A stretch of DNA of 18,707 nucleotides. Source: CAZKYP01 sp964556885 (GTDB taxonomy: Bacteria > Planctomycetota > Phycisphaerae > Sedimentisphaerales > Anaerobacaceae). Each line of letters opens with the position of its first letter. Position 1 is the first letter of the stretch. The stretch covers positions 1 through 18,707 of the forward strand of contig CAZKYP010000053.1 of NCBI GenBank assembly GCA_964556885.1, given 5' to 3'. Shown piece after piece: positions 1 to 8,413 of this stretch. A program made the position numbers and the translations under genes. The notes beneath the pieces were generated by a model that did not search any database, was not told where the DNA came from, and saw only the letters and a program-made list of their open reading frames with translations.

Positions 1-953
1 ATAAATTTGACGCAGATGCGGAGATTGAGTTAGCCGGCAAACTTGGTGTTTCGATAATTAATCTTGACGATAGTCGCTATCCGCCTGCATTGAGACAAAT
101 ATATGACCCTCCTCCTGTACTTTACGTAAAAGGAAGTTTAAACCGCCAGGACAATCTGGCAATTTCAATTGTCGGTTCTCGGCGCTGCAGTTTGTACGGC
201 CAGGAACAGTCTTCGCGGTTCGCCCATTTATTGGCATCGGCCGGTTTTACAATCTGCTCCGGTATGGCGCGTGGTATAGATACCGCCGCACACCAGGGGG
301 CGCTTTCGGCCGGCGGACGAACGATTGCGGTTCAGGGCTGCGGCCTGGCGAATATCTTTCCACCGGAGAATAATCGGCTGTTCGAGCTGATAGCAGAATC
401 CGGGGCCTGCGTTAGCGAGCTGCCGCTGCGTTACGAACCTCTGAGTTCCAATTTCCCACCGCGAAACAGGATAATAGCCGGGCTGTCACTCGGAACAATT
501 GTAATCGAGGCCGGCATGCGATCCGGGGCGCTGCTGACCGCCAGGGCCGCTTTGGATTACAACAGGGAAGTAATGGCGGTGCCGGGGAAAATCGACTCGC
601 CTTTAAGCAGGGGGGCGCATCATCTAATTAAAGACGGTGCGAAGCTCATCGAATCGGTCGAGGATGTGATGGAAGCCCTCGGATTTATCGGGGAGCAATT
701 GGAAAGCCATGTCAGCGCTGCGGCGGCAACGGCTGTTGAGAGTGTGGAAAAATCTTTGTTTGAAGTCAGCGAGTTGAATCTGTCACGGGATGAAAAATTG
801 ATTTATGATTTTCTGAATGGAGAACCGTCACATATCGAACAAATAATCGCAGATACGGACTTGATGCCGGGAAACGTGAACGCGAGCCTGATATCACTCA
901 GGCTCAAAGGTCTGATAAATCAACTGCCGGGTAACATGTTCATCAAAAGATGA
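1..953 (+). CDS. dprA: DNA-processing protein DprA (5'-truncated by window edge)
   Basis: DprA (Smf) binds incoming single-stranded DNA during transformation and loads RecA; it acts in the cytoplasm. The reading frame is open from the first bases of the window: codons upstream of the TTG at 90 give the residues LDDSRYPPAL, which are normal DprA sequence leading into DPPPVLYVKG. The gene therefore starts outside the window, and the TTG is not its start. Visible motifs are GSRRCSLYG, SGMARGIDTAAHQGAL, FPPRNRIIAGLS and VIEAGMRSGALLTARAA, which together form the Rossmann-like DprA core. The last 60 or so residues look like the winged-helix tail often found in DprA. No competence genes are visible nearby. 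The next gene starts 212 bases later, so dprA probably ends its own transcript. Identification is firm. Confidence 0.96.
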   Translation, partial: KFDADAEIELAGKLGVSIINLDDSRYPPALRQIYDPPPVLYVKGSLNRQDNLAISIVGSRRCSLYGQEQSSRFAHLLASAGFTICSGMARGIDTAAHQGALSAGGRTIAVQGCGLANIFPPENNRLFELIAESGACVSELPLRYEPLSSNFPPRNRIIAGLSLGTIVIEAGMRSGALLTARAALDYNREVMAVPGKIDSPLSRGAHHLIKDGAKLIESVEDVMEALGFIGEQLESHVSAAAATAVESVEKSLFEVSELNLSRDEKLIYDFLNGEPSHIEQIIADTDLMPGNVNASLISLRLKGLINQLPGNMFIKR

Positions 954-981
954 ATCGCCCTAAATCCCCATTTTCTGCCCT

Positions 982-997
982 ATAACATGTCTTCTAA
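982..997 (+). other. Small hairpin after dprA
   Basis: TGTCTT and AAGACA form a 6-bp stem with a 4-base loop about 30 bases after the dprA stop codon. No T-tract follows, so it is at best a weak or factor-dependent end of the dprA transcript. It could also be chance. Confidence 0.3.
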
Positions 998-1045
998 AAG
1001 ACAGTAATCACTTCAAATATTTGTTTCCAAGCGAAAAAATACAGT

Positions 1046-1063
1046 TTGATATTAGCATATCAA
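1046..1063. promoter_or_regulatory. Perfect dyad, candidate operator upstream of the eight-gene cluster
   Basis: TTGATAT and ATATCAA are exact reverse complements separated by TAGC. The site lies about 100 bases before the first gene of the cluster, in an AT-rich intergenic stretch. The size and symmetry fit a binding site for a dimeric regulator. The 5' arm also resembles a -35 box (TTGATA), but the nearest -10-like hexamer, TAAAAT, is about 20 bases away, which is too far for a normal spacer. No regulator gene is adjacent, so the role is inferred from symmetry and position only. Confidence 0.35.
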
Positions 1064-1165
1064 GTTTAGCCTAAAATACACCGAAAGACCTACAGTAAAC
1101 CAGCGTAAACATCTTTTCCGGGGTGGTTAATTTTAACGGAACGACTGGGGGTATGGATTCTGAGA

Positions 1166-2524
1166 ATGCAAATACAATTTAAACGGCTCGTATTTTTTAC
1201 AGTCATACTTAATTTTATTTGTTTCCAGCGGGCATTCGCGGCTCCGAAGGAAGATTACGATCCATATAATGGAATAATGAAGGACCTCAAGGAGCTCTTC
1301 CCCTGGCTGGAGATCGGCCTGGAATTTCGCTTTCGTGTCGTCTACGACGATGCGCGAAAACTGGATAGAGAAGCAGTCGGTCATGATCGTCTCAACACTC
1401 GTTACCGGGGACGTTTACAGGTGAAAATAAAGCAATCTGAAAACGTTGATTACAATATCCGCATTGTTTCAGAGCCTCGATATTATCACCGTCCGCCTTC
1501 AATGGATAAACAATTAATTTACCACGAAGGACTGGTTGATCGCTTAAATGTCACCTGGCGTAATGTGTTTGATCAACCTGTTGCGGCCGTCATCGGGCGA
1601 CAGGATATCAAACTCGGCGGCGGTTGGCTGGTAATTGACGGTACGCCGCTGGATGGCGGGCGTACCGCTTACTTCGACGCGCTAAGACTTACAAGCGAAT
1701 TGAATGACCCGAATACAACGGCCGATTTAATCTGGGTGGAGAATTACGCAGATACCGCCAAACGGCTAAAGCCGATTAATGACAGGGACTTCGATCTTTG
1801 TGAGCAGGATGAGCAGGGAGTGATAGTATATCTGTCAAATAAAACTGCGGAATATTCCAGCGTTGACGGTTATTTTATTTACAAGCACGACCATGACCGA
1901 AAGACAGCCTCAGGTTACCAGGGTGAGATATATACTTTGGGAGCATTGATTGGGAAAATGCTTAATGATCATTGGCATTTTTACCTCGAATTTGCACCGC
2001 AGTTCGGTCATAAAGACGGCAAAGAGCTCAGTGCTTTCGGATCGAATAGTCAGCTTACATATCATTTCAATGATGACGATAAGAACCAGTTGTATGTCGG
2101 ATACGAGTATCTTTCCGGTGATGATGATCCGGACAAAAATTTCGACAGGCTCTGGGGACGCGTCGACACGTGGAGTGTTTTGTATCAGGGCACAATAGAT
2201 TCGATAGACGGCAGGGCTTATGACGACTCGAACTTGCATCGTATTCATTGCGGCTGGATTACGGAGCCGACGGACAAGGTGGAACTCAAGGCGCATTACC
2301 ATCTGCTCTTTGCGGACGAGAACACTATGGCGGGCGGCACCGGTGGTCTCAGCAAGAGAGGTATTTTCCGCGGACAGCTTGTCAGGGCTCAAATAAAGTA
2401 CAAAGTCAACGAGTATATAAGTCACAGGGTGGAAGGCGAGCTGTTTTTCCCAGGTAATTTTTACAATAGAGACCGTAATGATACGGCCGCCTTCCTGAGA
2501 TATGGACTCGTGATAGCCAGATAA
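1166..2524 (+). CDS. Outer-membrane beta-barrel protein, alginate-export (AlgE-like) type
   Basis: This is a predicted outer-membrane channel. Residues 1-26 form a signal peptide ending in AFA. The mature protein is rich in alternating aromatic and polar residues, ends in a short strand (YGLVIAR), and contains IGRQDIKLGGGWLVIDG followed by GRTAYFDALRLT. This glycine/arginine-rich pattern is characteristic of the alginate-export barrel family, whose Pseudomonas member AlgE passes alginate across the outer membrane. Length (452 residues) fits the family. Substrate is unknown: no alginate synthesis genes are in view, and family members occur in many non-alginate settings. It is the first gene of a rightward cluster, with the next gene 26 bases on. 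The ATG at 1166 has only a weak ribosome site, and the ATG at 1153 is out of frame. Confidence 0.8.
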   Translation: MQIQFKRLVFFTVILNFICFQRAFAAPKEDYDPYNGIMKDLKELFPWLEIGLEFRFRVVYDDARKLDREAVGHDRLNTRYRGRLQVKIKQSENVDYNIRIVSEPRYYHRPPSMDKQLIYHEGLVDRLNVTWRNVFDQPVAAVIGRQDIKLGGGWLVIDGTPLDGGRTAYFDALRLTSELNDPNTTADLIWVENYADTAKRLKPINDRDFDLCEQDEQGVIVYLSNKTAEYSSVDGYFIYKHDHDRKTASGYQGEIYTLGALIGKMLNDHWHFYLEFAPQFGHKDGKELSAFGSNSQLTYHFNDDDKNQLYVGYEYLSGDDDPDKNFDRLWGRVDTWSVLYQGTIDSIDGRAYDDSNLHRIHCGWITEPTDKVELKAHYHLLFADENTMAGGTGGLSKRGIFRGQLVRAQIKYKVNEYISHRVEGELFFPGNFYNRDRNDTAAFLRYGLVIAR

Positions 2525-2550
2525 ATTTGTTTGAAAGGTTGGGATAAACA

Positions 2551-4278
2551 ATGAAAAAGGTATATATTTTATTTATATTTTTTTCAGTTCTGTTTTTTAG
2601 TACACTTGTGTTTGCACAAACTAAAACATACAAAATCGGTGTTCTTGTATGGCATAGTACTTCGCACGACGAAGATGCCCTGACCGGTTTTTTAAAAGGG
2701 GTGGAGCTAAGCGGGCTGCCTGCGGATCTGGACATCAAGCAGGTCGATGGTAACGAGATCGAAACCAGGCGAATATTAGTAAACTGGAAAAATGAGAAAT
2801 TTGACCTTGTCTGTGTTGTGGGTACCAGGGCGGTTTTGATTGCTCTTGAAGAAATACAGGACATACCTGTTGTATTTATCGCCGTCACCAATCCCGTTAC
2901 ATCGGGCATATCGAAAAGCTGGGACGGTTCGGGTCGAAACGTCACCGGGACCAGTAACTGGATAAGCAGTGAAATATTATTGAAGACTTTTAAAAAGGCC
3001 GTACCTGAGTTGAAAACACTGGGGGTAATCTATGACCCGAACAATCTTGTCCCTCTGGCAGAAGTGACAGAAGCGGAGGAAATTTGTGAGTCTTTGGGTA
3101 TTGCACTAAAACAGGCGCACATCAATAGTGTCGAAGAAATCGAAAATTCGGTTGAGCTTTTAATCTCTCAGGGTATAGATGCGCTTTGGGTGCCGAGGGA
3201 AATACTTGTTTACGAAAATATGGATCGTGTGGGCAGAATGACACATCCTAAAAAAATCCCTGTTGTCTCAAGTACCGTGCAGGGAATGGGGCTCGAAGCG
3301 CCGATGGATAATGCTGTCGGCATAGTTGCGATGACGGTGGATTATCAGGCACTCGGCAGGTTATGTGTTAAGGCGGTGGTTGAAATATTAGTACATGACA
3401 GGAATCCCGGTGATATTCCCATACAGACAATGTCACACTATCAAATAGTGATCAATGCGAACGCCGCCGATGAAATCGGTTATCAAATACCATTGACAAT
3501 TTTAGTGGAAGCAAGCATGGTTATAAAAGGCTACATGGGCCATAAGATGAGCATTGCCGGCACCGGTGACAGCCAGGAACTTTTGCGAACTATCGCCGGG
3601 ACTCTTAAAGATACACTCGGAGGCGGAGACATAGAAATCCCTGACAGCGTCGGCTCAGGTGGCGGGATAAGAGCTGTGGTCGACGGGGAAGCCGATATAG
3701 CCAGAGTTGCCAGACCTCTTAATAAAAATGAGCAGGAAGCCGGCCTTACGTATCGGCTTTTTGCCCGGGCACCTGTAGTTTTTGTGGTACATCCGGAAGT
3801 AATCGGCATCGAAAATATAACAACTGAGGAAATAATAAAGATATATTCGGGCCGGATTAACAACTGGAACGAGTTCGGCTATCAGGTAGGTAAAATATAT
3901 CCGATAAACAGAGAATCGGGTGATTCGTGTCTGCGGGTATTAAGTGAGAAGATACCGGGTTTTGCGGACATTTCCGAACCGGTCGGTAAGATATTTTACA
4001 GTACACAGGACGCTACTGATGCTGTGGTAGAACACAAACAAACCATCGGTTTTCTGCCGCTGCCGGCGACGATTGGTAAACAGATCAAAATATTGAAATT
4101 AAACGGCGTTTATCCGTCGATTGAAAACGTGCGAAGCGGAAAGTACGACCTGACCATTCCATTTGCCATTGTTTACAAGGGAGAACCTAAGGGACTTGCA
4201 AAAAAGTTTATAGAGTTCCTCTTTAGTCCTGAGGCAAAGAAAATTATTACTGTATCCGGCAGTGTACCGGTGGATTGA
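2551..4278 (+). CDS. Periplasmic protein with two fused solute-binding domains (TrpX-type plus PstS-type)
   Basis: Residues 1-22 are a signal peptide (hydrophobic run ending in VFA). Residues about 27-315 match the ABC_sub_bind family (TrpX/YtrX-like), with the typical opening YKIGVLVWHS, a GTRA turn, PVVFIAVTNPV and GVIYDPNN. Residues about 330-575 form a second binding domain of the phosphate-binding PstS type: GTGDSQELLRTIAGTL, SVGSGGGIRAVVDGEADIARVARPL, VFVVHP, IYSGRINNWNEFG and KFIEFLFSPEAKKII. Each is a complete-looking periplasmic binding unit, so one polypeptide should carry two ligand sites. No ABC permease or ATPase gene is present, and the gene directly after it encodes a kinase with an extracytoplasmic sensor. 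A role in presenting ligand to that kinase is therefore more likely than transport; this is inference. No cysteine follows the signal peptide, so it is not an obvious lipoprotein. Confidence 0.82.
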   Translation: MKKVYILFIFFSVLFFSTLVFAQTKTYKIGVLVWHSTSHDEDALTGFLKGVELSGLPADLDIKQVDGNEIETRRILVNWKNEKFDLVCVVGTRAVLIALEEIQDIPVVFIAVTNPVTSGISKSWDGSGRNVTGTSNWISSEILLKTFKKAVPELKTLGVIYDPNNLVPLAEVTEAEEICESLGIALKQAHINSVEEIENSVELLISQGIDALWVPREILVYENMDRVGRMTHPKKIPVVSSTVQGMGLEAPMDNAVGIVAMTVDYQALGRLCVKAVVEILVHDRNPGDIPIQTMSHYQIVINANAADEIGYQIPLTILVEASMVIKGYMGHKMSIAGTGDSQELLRTIAGTLKDTLGGGDIEIPDSVGSGGGIRAVVDGEADIARVARPLNKNEQEAGLTYRLFARAPVVFVVHPEVIGIENITTEEIIKIYSGRINNWNEFGYQVGKIYPINRESGDSCLRVLSEKIPGFADISEPVGKIFYSTQDATDAVVEHKQTIGFLPLPATIGKQIKILKLNGVYPSIENVRSGKYDLTIPFAIVYKGEPKGLAKKFIEFLFSPEAKKIITVSGSVPVD

Positions 4279-4314
4279 GGTAACAACAGTCGAAGGTAAT
4301 TTACAAATTCTGTG

Positions 4315-6225
4315 ATGTTTCAGTCAATAAAAATTAAAGTATTGGTTCTGCAAACCGGGCTTGTTCTCGCAATAGCCCTGGCTATTGGAATTACTACATA
4401 TTTGCTGATGTTGACTACTATGAAGAAGACCCAGCAGCAGCATCTTCAATATGCGGCCGAGCATATCGGCGAAAACCTTAACTCGTTGGTTAAATACAAA
4501 AAGCAGTTGCTTGAAAAAATGGCAACATCCGAGGTGGTCAATAGTTACTGTAAAAAAAGAAATGAGAATTTGTTAATCGAATATTTTGATAAATTTAAGT
4601 CACAGTTTCCTGTGTTGTCTTATGTGAACGAAAATGGAATGGAGGAGTTTAAGCTAATTAATGGTAAGGTATCGAAAAATCTTTTGAATATCAAGGATTC
4701 GACGATTTTCGAAGAGGCGACATGGCACACAAATACAACTATCAGTTCATATCATGAATCTTGCACTGAACCGAATGGTCCGTATGTGCATCTCAGCTAT
4801 TGTTATCGTGACTATTTCGACGAGTTTATCGGATTAATTGTTGGCAAGATCCCTATTGTGGACTTTGCCGGTATAATTCATGAATTCAAATTTGAACGAT
4901 CCGGATTTGCCGTTATGATTAATGACAAAGGAACTATTTTGTCATGCCGGGATAAAAGTTTATTATTAACAAAGATTGCTATTGAGGGAGCGGACGCGGA
5001 CCGGATCATTGCCAGGGTGACGGCTTTGAAATCCAGCACGGGCCGTGCAAGGATTTTGGGGATTGATGGTTTTTTTGCAAGTGTGCCTGTTCAGGGGCAA
5101 AACTGGATAGTATTTACGATACTACCTTACAAGGAATTTATGAGTGCTCCTAACAGGATGGGAATTATAATGATACTGATATCTTTGGTTGTTCTGATTG
5201 CAGGTGTTCTCGCTTCTCTGGTTATGGCTACTAATATAGCCAGGCCGATATACAACCTTGCCAACGTGGCGCAAATGGTGGGTAAAGGTGATTTTTCAAA
5301 AAGAGTGATTATCAAATCAAACGATGAAATAGGTCATCTCGGCAGGGTGTTTAATTATATGACGCACCAGTTGAGAAAAACAACCACCTCGATTGATTCC
5401 CTTAATGCGGCCAATGCCCAGTTGCAGGCCAGCCAGGAGCAGTTGGAACTGACCAATAAACAACTGATGAACTCGAATCAGCAGCTTCAGGAGTTCATCG
5501 ATATAGCTTCGCACGACCTGAGAGAGCCTGTTCGAAAGATAACAGCGTTCGGGCAACTGCTCAAAGAGGCTCTGTTAGGAAAACTGGACTATGACATGCT
5601 GGAAAATTTGAATTTCGTGGTCGACGGTGCTTTTAAAATGAAGCAGATGGTGGATGCACTGTTGGCTTATTCGAATATTATTACCAAAGATGCCGAATTT
5701 GAGGGAGTAGATTTAAATAAAACGATAGACCACCTGAGAAATTATGAATTGTCTTCTACGTTCAAAGGAACTTCCGGCTCGTTATTGGTTCAGGGGCCGC
5801 TGCCTTTTGTCGAATGTGATGCTGTCCAGATACGTCAGGTTTTGTTCAATCTCATTGGAAACGCCCTGAAATATCACAAACAAGGTGTTCCGCCGGAAGT
5901 TATCGTACGAGCGCACCGGCTTGATAGAGGGATGATACGTATAGAAGTTAGAGATAACGGTATTGGAATCAAACCGCGATATTATGACAATATTTTCGCT
6001 ATTTTCCGTCGACTGCACGGCAACATGGAATACGAAGGTATTGGTATCGGTCTGGCTATATGTAAAAGAATTATAGAAAAGCATAAGGGCGAAATAGGTG
6101 TTGAGTCAAATTTCAGGGAGGGTGCAACGTTTTGGTTTACATTGCCTGAACAGAAAACTACAAAGAAAGGACCAAGAGAACTAATTTCAAACACCGAGAA
6201 TAGACAGGGAGTTGGTTATTCCTAA
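4315..6225 (+). CDS. Membrane sensor histidine kinase (periplasmic sensor, HAMP, HisKA, HATPase)
   Basis: This is a transmembrane sensor kinase. In order it shows a membrane helix (about 10-34), an extracytoplasmic sensor of Cache-like size (about 40-280), a second membrane helix (about 284-306), a HAMP linker (about 307-360), a coiled coil, a dimerisation/phosphoacceptor helix with the His near residue 400 (ASHDLREPVRK), and an ATPase domain with NLIGNALKYH, DNGIGI, IFAIFRRLHG and GIGIGLAI. All boxes for activity are intact. The C-terminal style (FRRLHG) is that of bacteriophytochrome-like kinases. There is no receiver domain and no response regulator in the window. It lies 36 bases after the binding-protein gene, whose product may feed it ligand. 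A GTG at 4312 directly precedes the chosen ATG; neither start has a good Shine-Dalgarno sequence. The core closely resembles that of the kinase at 8838. Confidence 0.93.
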   Translation: MFQSIKIKVLVLQTGLVLAIALAIGITTYLLMLTTMKKTQQQHLQYAAEHIGENLNSLVKYKKQLLEKMATSEVVNSYCKKRNENLLIEYFDKFKSQFPVLSYVNENGMEEFKLINGKVSKNLLNIKDSTIFEEATWHTNTTISSYHESCTEPNGPYVHLSYCYRDYFDEFIGLIVGKIPIVDFAGIIHEFKFERSGFAVMINDKGTILSCRDKSLLLTKIAIEGADADRIIARVTALKSSTGRARILGIDGFFASVPVQGQNWIVFTILPYKEFMSAPNRMGIIMILISLVVLIAGVLASLVMATNIARPIYNLANVAQMVGKGDFSKRVIIKSNDEIGHLGRVFNYMTHQLRKTTTSIDSLNAANAQLQASQEQLELTNKQLMNSNQQLQEFIDIASHDLREPVRKITAFGQLLKEALLGKLDYDMLENLNFVVDGAFKMKQMVDALLAYSNIITKDAEFEGVDLNKTIDHLRNYELSSTFKGTSGSLLVQGPLPFVECDAVQIRQVLFNLIGNALKYHKQGVPPEVIVRAHRLDRGMIRIEVRDNGIGIKPRYYDNIFAIFRRLHGNMEYEGIGIGLAICKRIIEKHKGEIGVESNFREGATFWFTLPEQKTTKKGPRELISNTENRQGVGYS

Positions 6226-6288
6226 CTGATATTTTTAAAATTACTAATTTTTCTGGGATTATATAGAGATAAATGCAAAGGTGTAAAA

Positions 6289-7500
6289 ATGAAAAAGCAA
6301 ACTGCAAAAAAGATCGAACGATTGGTACTTTGCTTGTGCCTGATTCTTGCTTATAATTCACCGGTACTTGCGACAAACGGTATGCGGGTTATCGGTTTTG
6401 GACCCGTGCAACGTACTATGGGTGGTGCGAATACGGCATTGCCTCTCGATTCGGCGGTCACTTTAAGTAATCCGGCGGCCCTTATTGAGCTTGATAGACG
6501 TGCGGATATCGCAGCTACCTATTTCGATCCGAAAGTGCGTTACAAGGCCGCCAGCAATGCTGCGATGATAACAAGGAACAATGTTTTCATCGATTCCGAT
6601 ACTGGTCCATGTGTTATACCTGCGGCCGGTGTGACGCTGCCTGTTAATGATAGATTTACTTTTGGCTTCGGAGCGTATGGTGTTTGCGGTATGGGTGTTG
6701 ATTATCCGAGTAATCTCTATCGCAATGTTACCTATACTGAATATCAGTTTATGAAATTTGCTCCGGCGATTGCCTGCCGTCTTAATAACAATCTCTCAAT
6801 TGGTACCGCTCTGAACCTCAATTACGCAATGATGGAATTCAACGCCGGCTCGCCTCTTGAGCAGCCTCATAAAGATGGAGATGCCTGGGGTATCGGTGCT
6901 ACCGTCGGAACTATGTACAAAATGTCTGAAGTTCTTGCTATTGGTCTTGCTTATGAAAGCAAACAGTCTTTTTCTGATTTCAGGTTTAATACTCCTGCAG
7001 GGACGGATAAATTGCGTCTTAATCAGCCGCAGAGCCTTACCTGCGGCGTTGGAATCAAGCCTACGGACAGATTCCGAATGGCATTTGACGTTTCGTGGAT
7101 AGATTGGCCGCAGACGGTTGGAAAAAATCTGCCGGCTTATACCCAAAACAGAAGCGGAGCTACCGCCTGGAATATGAACTGGGATGAGCAGTTTGTATAT
7201 AAGCTCGGTTTTGAGTATGACATCGGTAACAAAACAAAGCTGCGTCTCGGTTATAATTATGCCAGGAATCCTCTCAATTCAAACAGGGCGTTCGAAAATA
7301 TAGCTTTCCCCGCTATTGCCGAGCACCATATTACGGGGGGATTAGGAATAAATCTTACAGATAAGCTGATACTGAACCTCGGTGCTATGTACGCACCGAA
7401 GGTTTCATTTGAAACAGCGAACGCCAACCAGTTCATTAACAGCGCCACAACCGAAATGTCTCAATATTCAGTCGAGGTTGGTATTGCAAAACTCTTCTAA
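6289..7500 (+). CDS. OmpP1/FadL/TodX-family outer-membrane channel
   Basis: FadL-family barrels carry hydrophobic molecules across the outer membrane by lateral diffusion. The signal peptide ends at about residue 28 (VLA). The mature N-terminus, TNGMRVIGFGPVQRTMGGAN then ALPLDSA and NPAAL, is the classic FadL plug region. The rest alternates strands with aromatic girdle residues and ends in a short strand finishing in LF, as usual for barrels. Length (403) is normal. A good ribosome site (AAAGGTG) lies about 6 bases before the ATG. It is 63 bases after the kinase gene and 44 bases before a TusA-family gene. Its position at the head of sulfur-relay genes raises the possibility that it imports a hydrophobic sulfur compound, but fatty acids or aromatics are equally allowed by the family. 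Confidence 0.92.
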   Translation: MKKQTAKKIERLVLCLCLILAYNSPVLATNGMRVIGFGPVQRTMGGANTALPLDSAVTLSNPAALIELDRRADIAATYFDPKVRYKAASNAAMITRNNVFIDSDTGPCVIPAAGVTLPVNDRFTFGFGAYGVCGMGVDYPSNLYRNVTYTEYQFMKFAPAIACRLNNNLSIGTALNLNYAMMEFNAGSPLEQPHKDGDAWGIGATVGTMYKMSEVLAIGLAYESKQSFSDFRFNTPAGTDKLRLNQPQSLTCGVGIKPTDRFRMAFDVSWIDWPQTVGKNLPAYTQNRSGATAWNMNWDEQFVYKLGFEYDIGNKTKLRLGYNYARNPLNSNRAFENIAFPAIAEHHITGGLGINLTDKLILNLGAMYAPKVSFETANANQFINSATTEMSQYSVEVGIAKLF

Positions 7501-7544
7501 AAATAATGCGATATGATTCGAAAAGAAATGGAGAAGAATAACAG

Positions 7545-7766
7545 ATGGCTGACAAATACCTGGACTGTACAGAACTAAGATGTCCCATGCCGATAGTTAA
7601 AATCAGCAAGGAAGTAAAGCAAATGTCTTCAGGACAAACGTTGGCTGTCAAAGCATCTGATCCGGCTTTTGCATCAGATATCCAGGCGTGGGTTACAACT
7701 ATGGGCTATGAGCTGCTGGAGTTGGAAGAAGGTTCGGTTCAAACGGCAGTTATACGAAAACCATAA
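7545..7766 (+). CDS. TusA-family sulfur carrier protein
   Basis: TusA-like proteins are small cytoplasmic carriers that pass sulfane sulfur on a cysteine persulfide. This 73-residue protein has the family layout: a strand (YLDCTELRC), the signature CPMP with the carrier cysteine at residue 13, a helix (IVKISKEVKQM), then SGQTLAVKASDPAFASDIQAW and a final strand pair. A second cysteine sits at residue 8. A GGAG site precedes the ATG by about 10 bases. It lies 16 bases before a DsrE2-like gene. TusA with DsrE-type partners is a known sulfur-transfer combination in sulfur oxidisers, where TusA exchanges sulfur with DsrE proteins. The rhodanese often found beside them is absent here. It is not necessarily the orthologue of the Escherichia coli tRNA-thiolation protein. 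Confidence 0.93.
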   Translation: MADKYLDCTELRCPMPIVKISKEVKQMSSGQTLAVKASDPAFASDIQAWVTTMGYELLELEEGSVQTAVIRKP

Positions 7767-7782
7767 AGAAGGAGTTTGATCT

Positions 7783-8406
7783 ATGCATCGGTCCTTTGAG
7801 ACAATAGAGTTCGACCAGCAACTTTTAGATTATATCAATAACAGGATTGAGGACAAATTAACCGAAAAGCTGAATTCCATTCATAAACAGCTCGAAGAAA
7901 CCCTGGCCCAAAAGCAAAACTCTGCAACGCCGCAACTGAGTAATCGTGTTACTATAGTTGCATTCAGCGGGGACATGGACAAACTCATGGCCGCATTTAT
8001 TATAGCGGCCGGTGCCGCATCGATGGGTATGGAAGTCTCTGTATACTGCACTTTTTGGGCACTGGCGGCGCTTAAGAAAAAAACAAAATTCAAAGGCAAG
8101 CCCATTACCGAGAAATTGATTGCCATGATGCTTCCTTCCGGCCCTGCTCATCTTGCCACTTCCCAGATGAATATGCTGGGTATCGGGCCGGCTTTTTTCA
8201 ATTATGTTATGAAAAAGAAAAAAATCATGTCTCTGCCGGATTTGATCGGCGTGGCTCGTGAAACAGGTGTGCGTATTATAGCCTGCCAGATGGCTATGGA
8301 GGTAATGGGAATCACCAAAGAAGAATTACTCGATAATCTGGACTTCGGAGGTGTGGCGACATATCTGGCTGACGCACGTGATTCAAAGGTGACATTATTT
8401 ATATAG
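7783..8406 (+). CDS. DsrE2-like (DsrE/DsrF/DrsH superfamily) sulfur-transfer protein
   Basis: This 207-residue protein has an acidic/basic coiled N-terminal segment (about 1-50) followed by a DsrE2-type domain. Signature pieces are FSGDMDKLMAAFIIAAGAAS, MGMEVSVYCTFWAL, a long KKK loop, MNMLGIG, GVRIIACQMAMEVMGI and FGGVATYLADA ending in LFI. The cysteine at residue 168 in ACQM is the conserved probable persulfide site; another lies at residue 89. Some DsrE2 proteins are membrane-anchored; here the stretch around residues 70-98 is hydrophobic, but it is the usual first strand/helix unit, not a clear anchor. A strong AAGGAG site lies 8 bases before the ATG. It is 16 bases after the TusA gene and 7 bases before the next DsrE gene, so the three are surely co-expressed. 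Function, sulfane sulfur transfer with TusA, is inferred from the family. Confidence 0.9.
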   Translation: MHRSFETIEFDQQLLDYINNRIEDKLTEKLNSIHKQLEETLAQKQNSATPQLSNRVTIVAFSGDMDKLMAAFIIAAGAASMGMEVSVYCTFWALAALKKKTKFKGKPITEKLIAMMLPSGPAHLATSQMNMLGIGPAFFNYVMKKKKIMSLPDLIGVARETGVRIIACQMAMEVMGITKEELLDNLDFGGVATYLADARDSKVTLFI

Positions 8407-8413
8407 GTCAATT

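Noticed and set aside
90..953. DprA starting at the TTG at 90
   Set aside because: The frame is open and DprA-like from the window start, so the TTG is an internal leucine codon and the gene is 5'-truncated by the window.
1910..2551. 213-residue minus-strand frame
   Set aside because: It lies wholly opposite the outer-membrane barrel gene, has no family features and is explained as antisense open frame.
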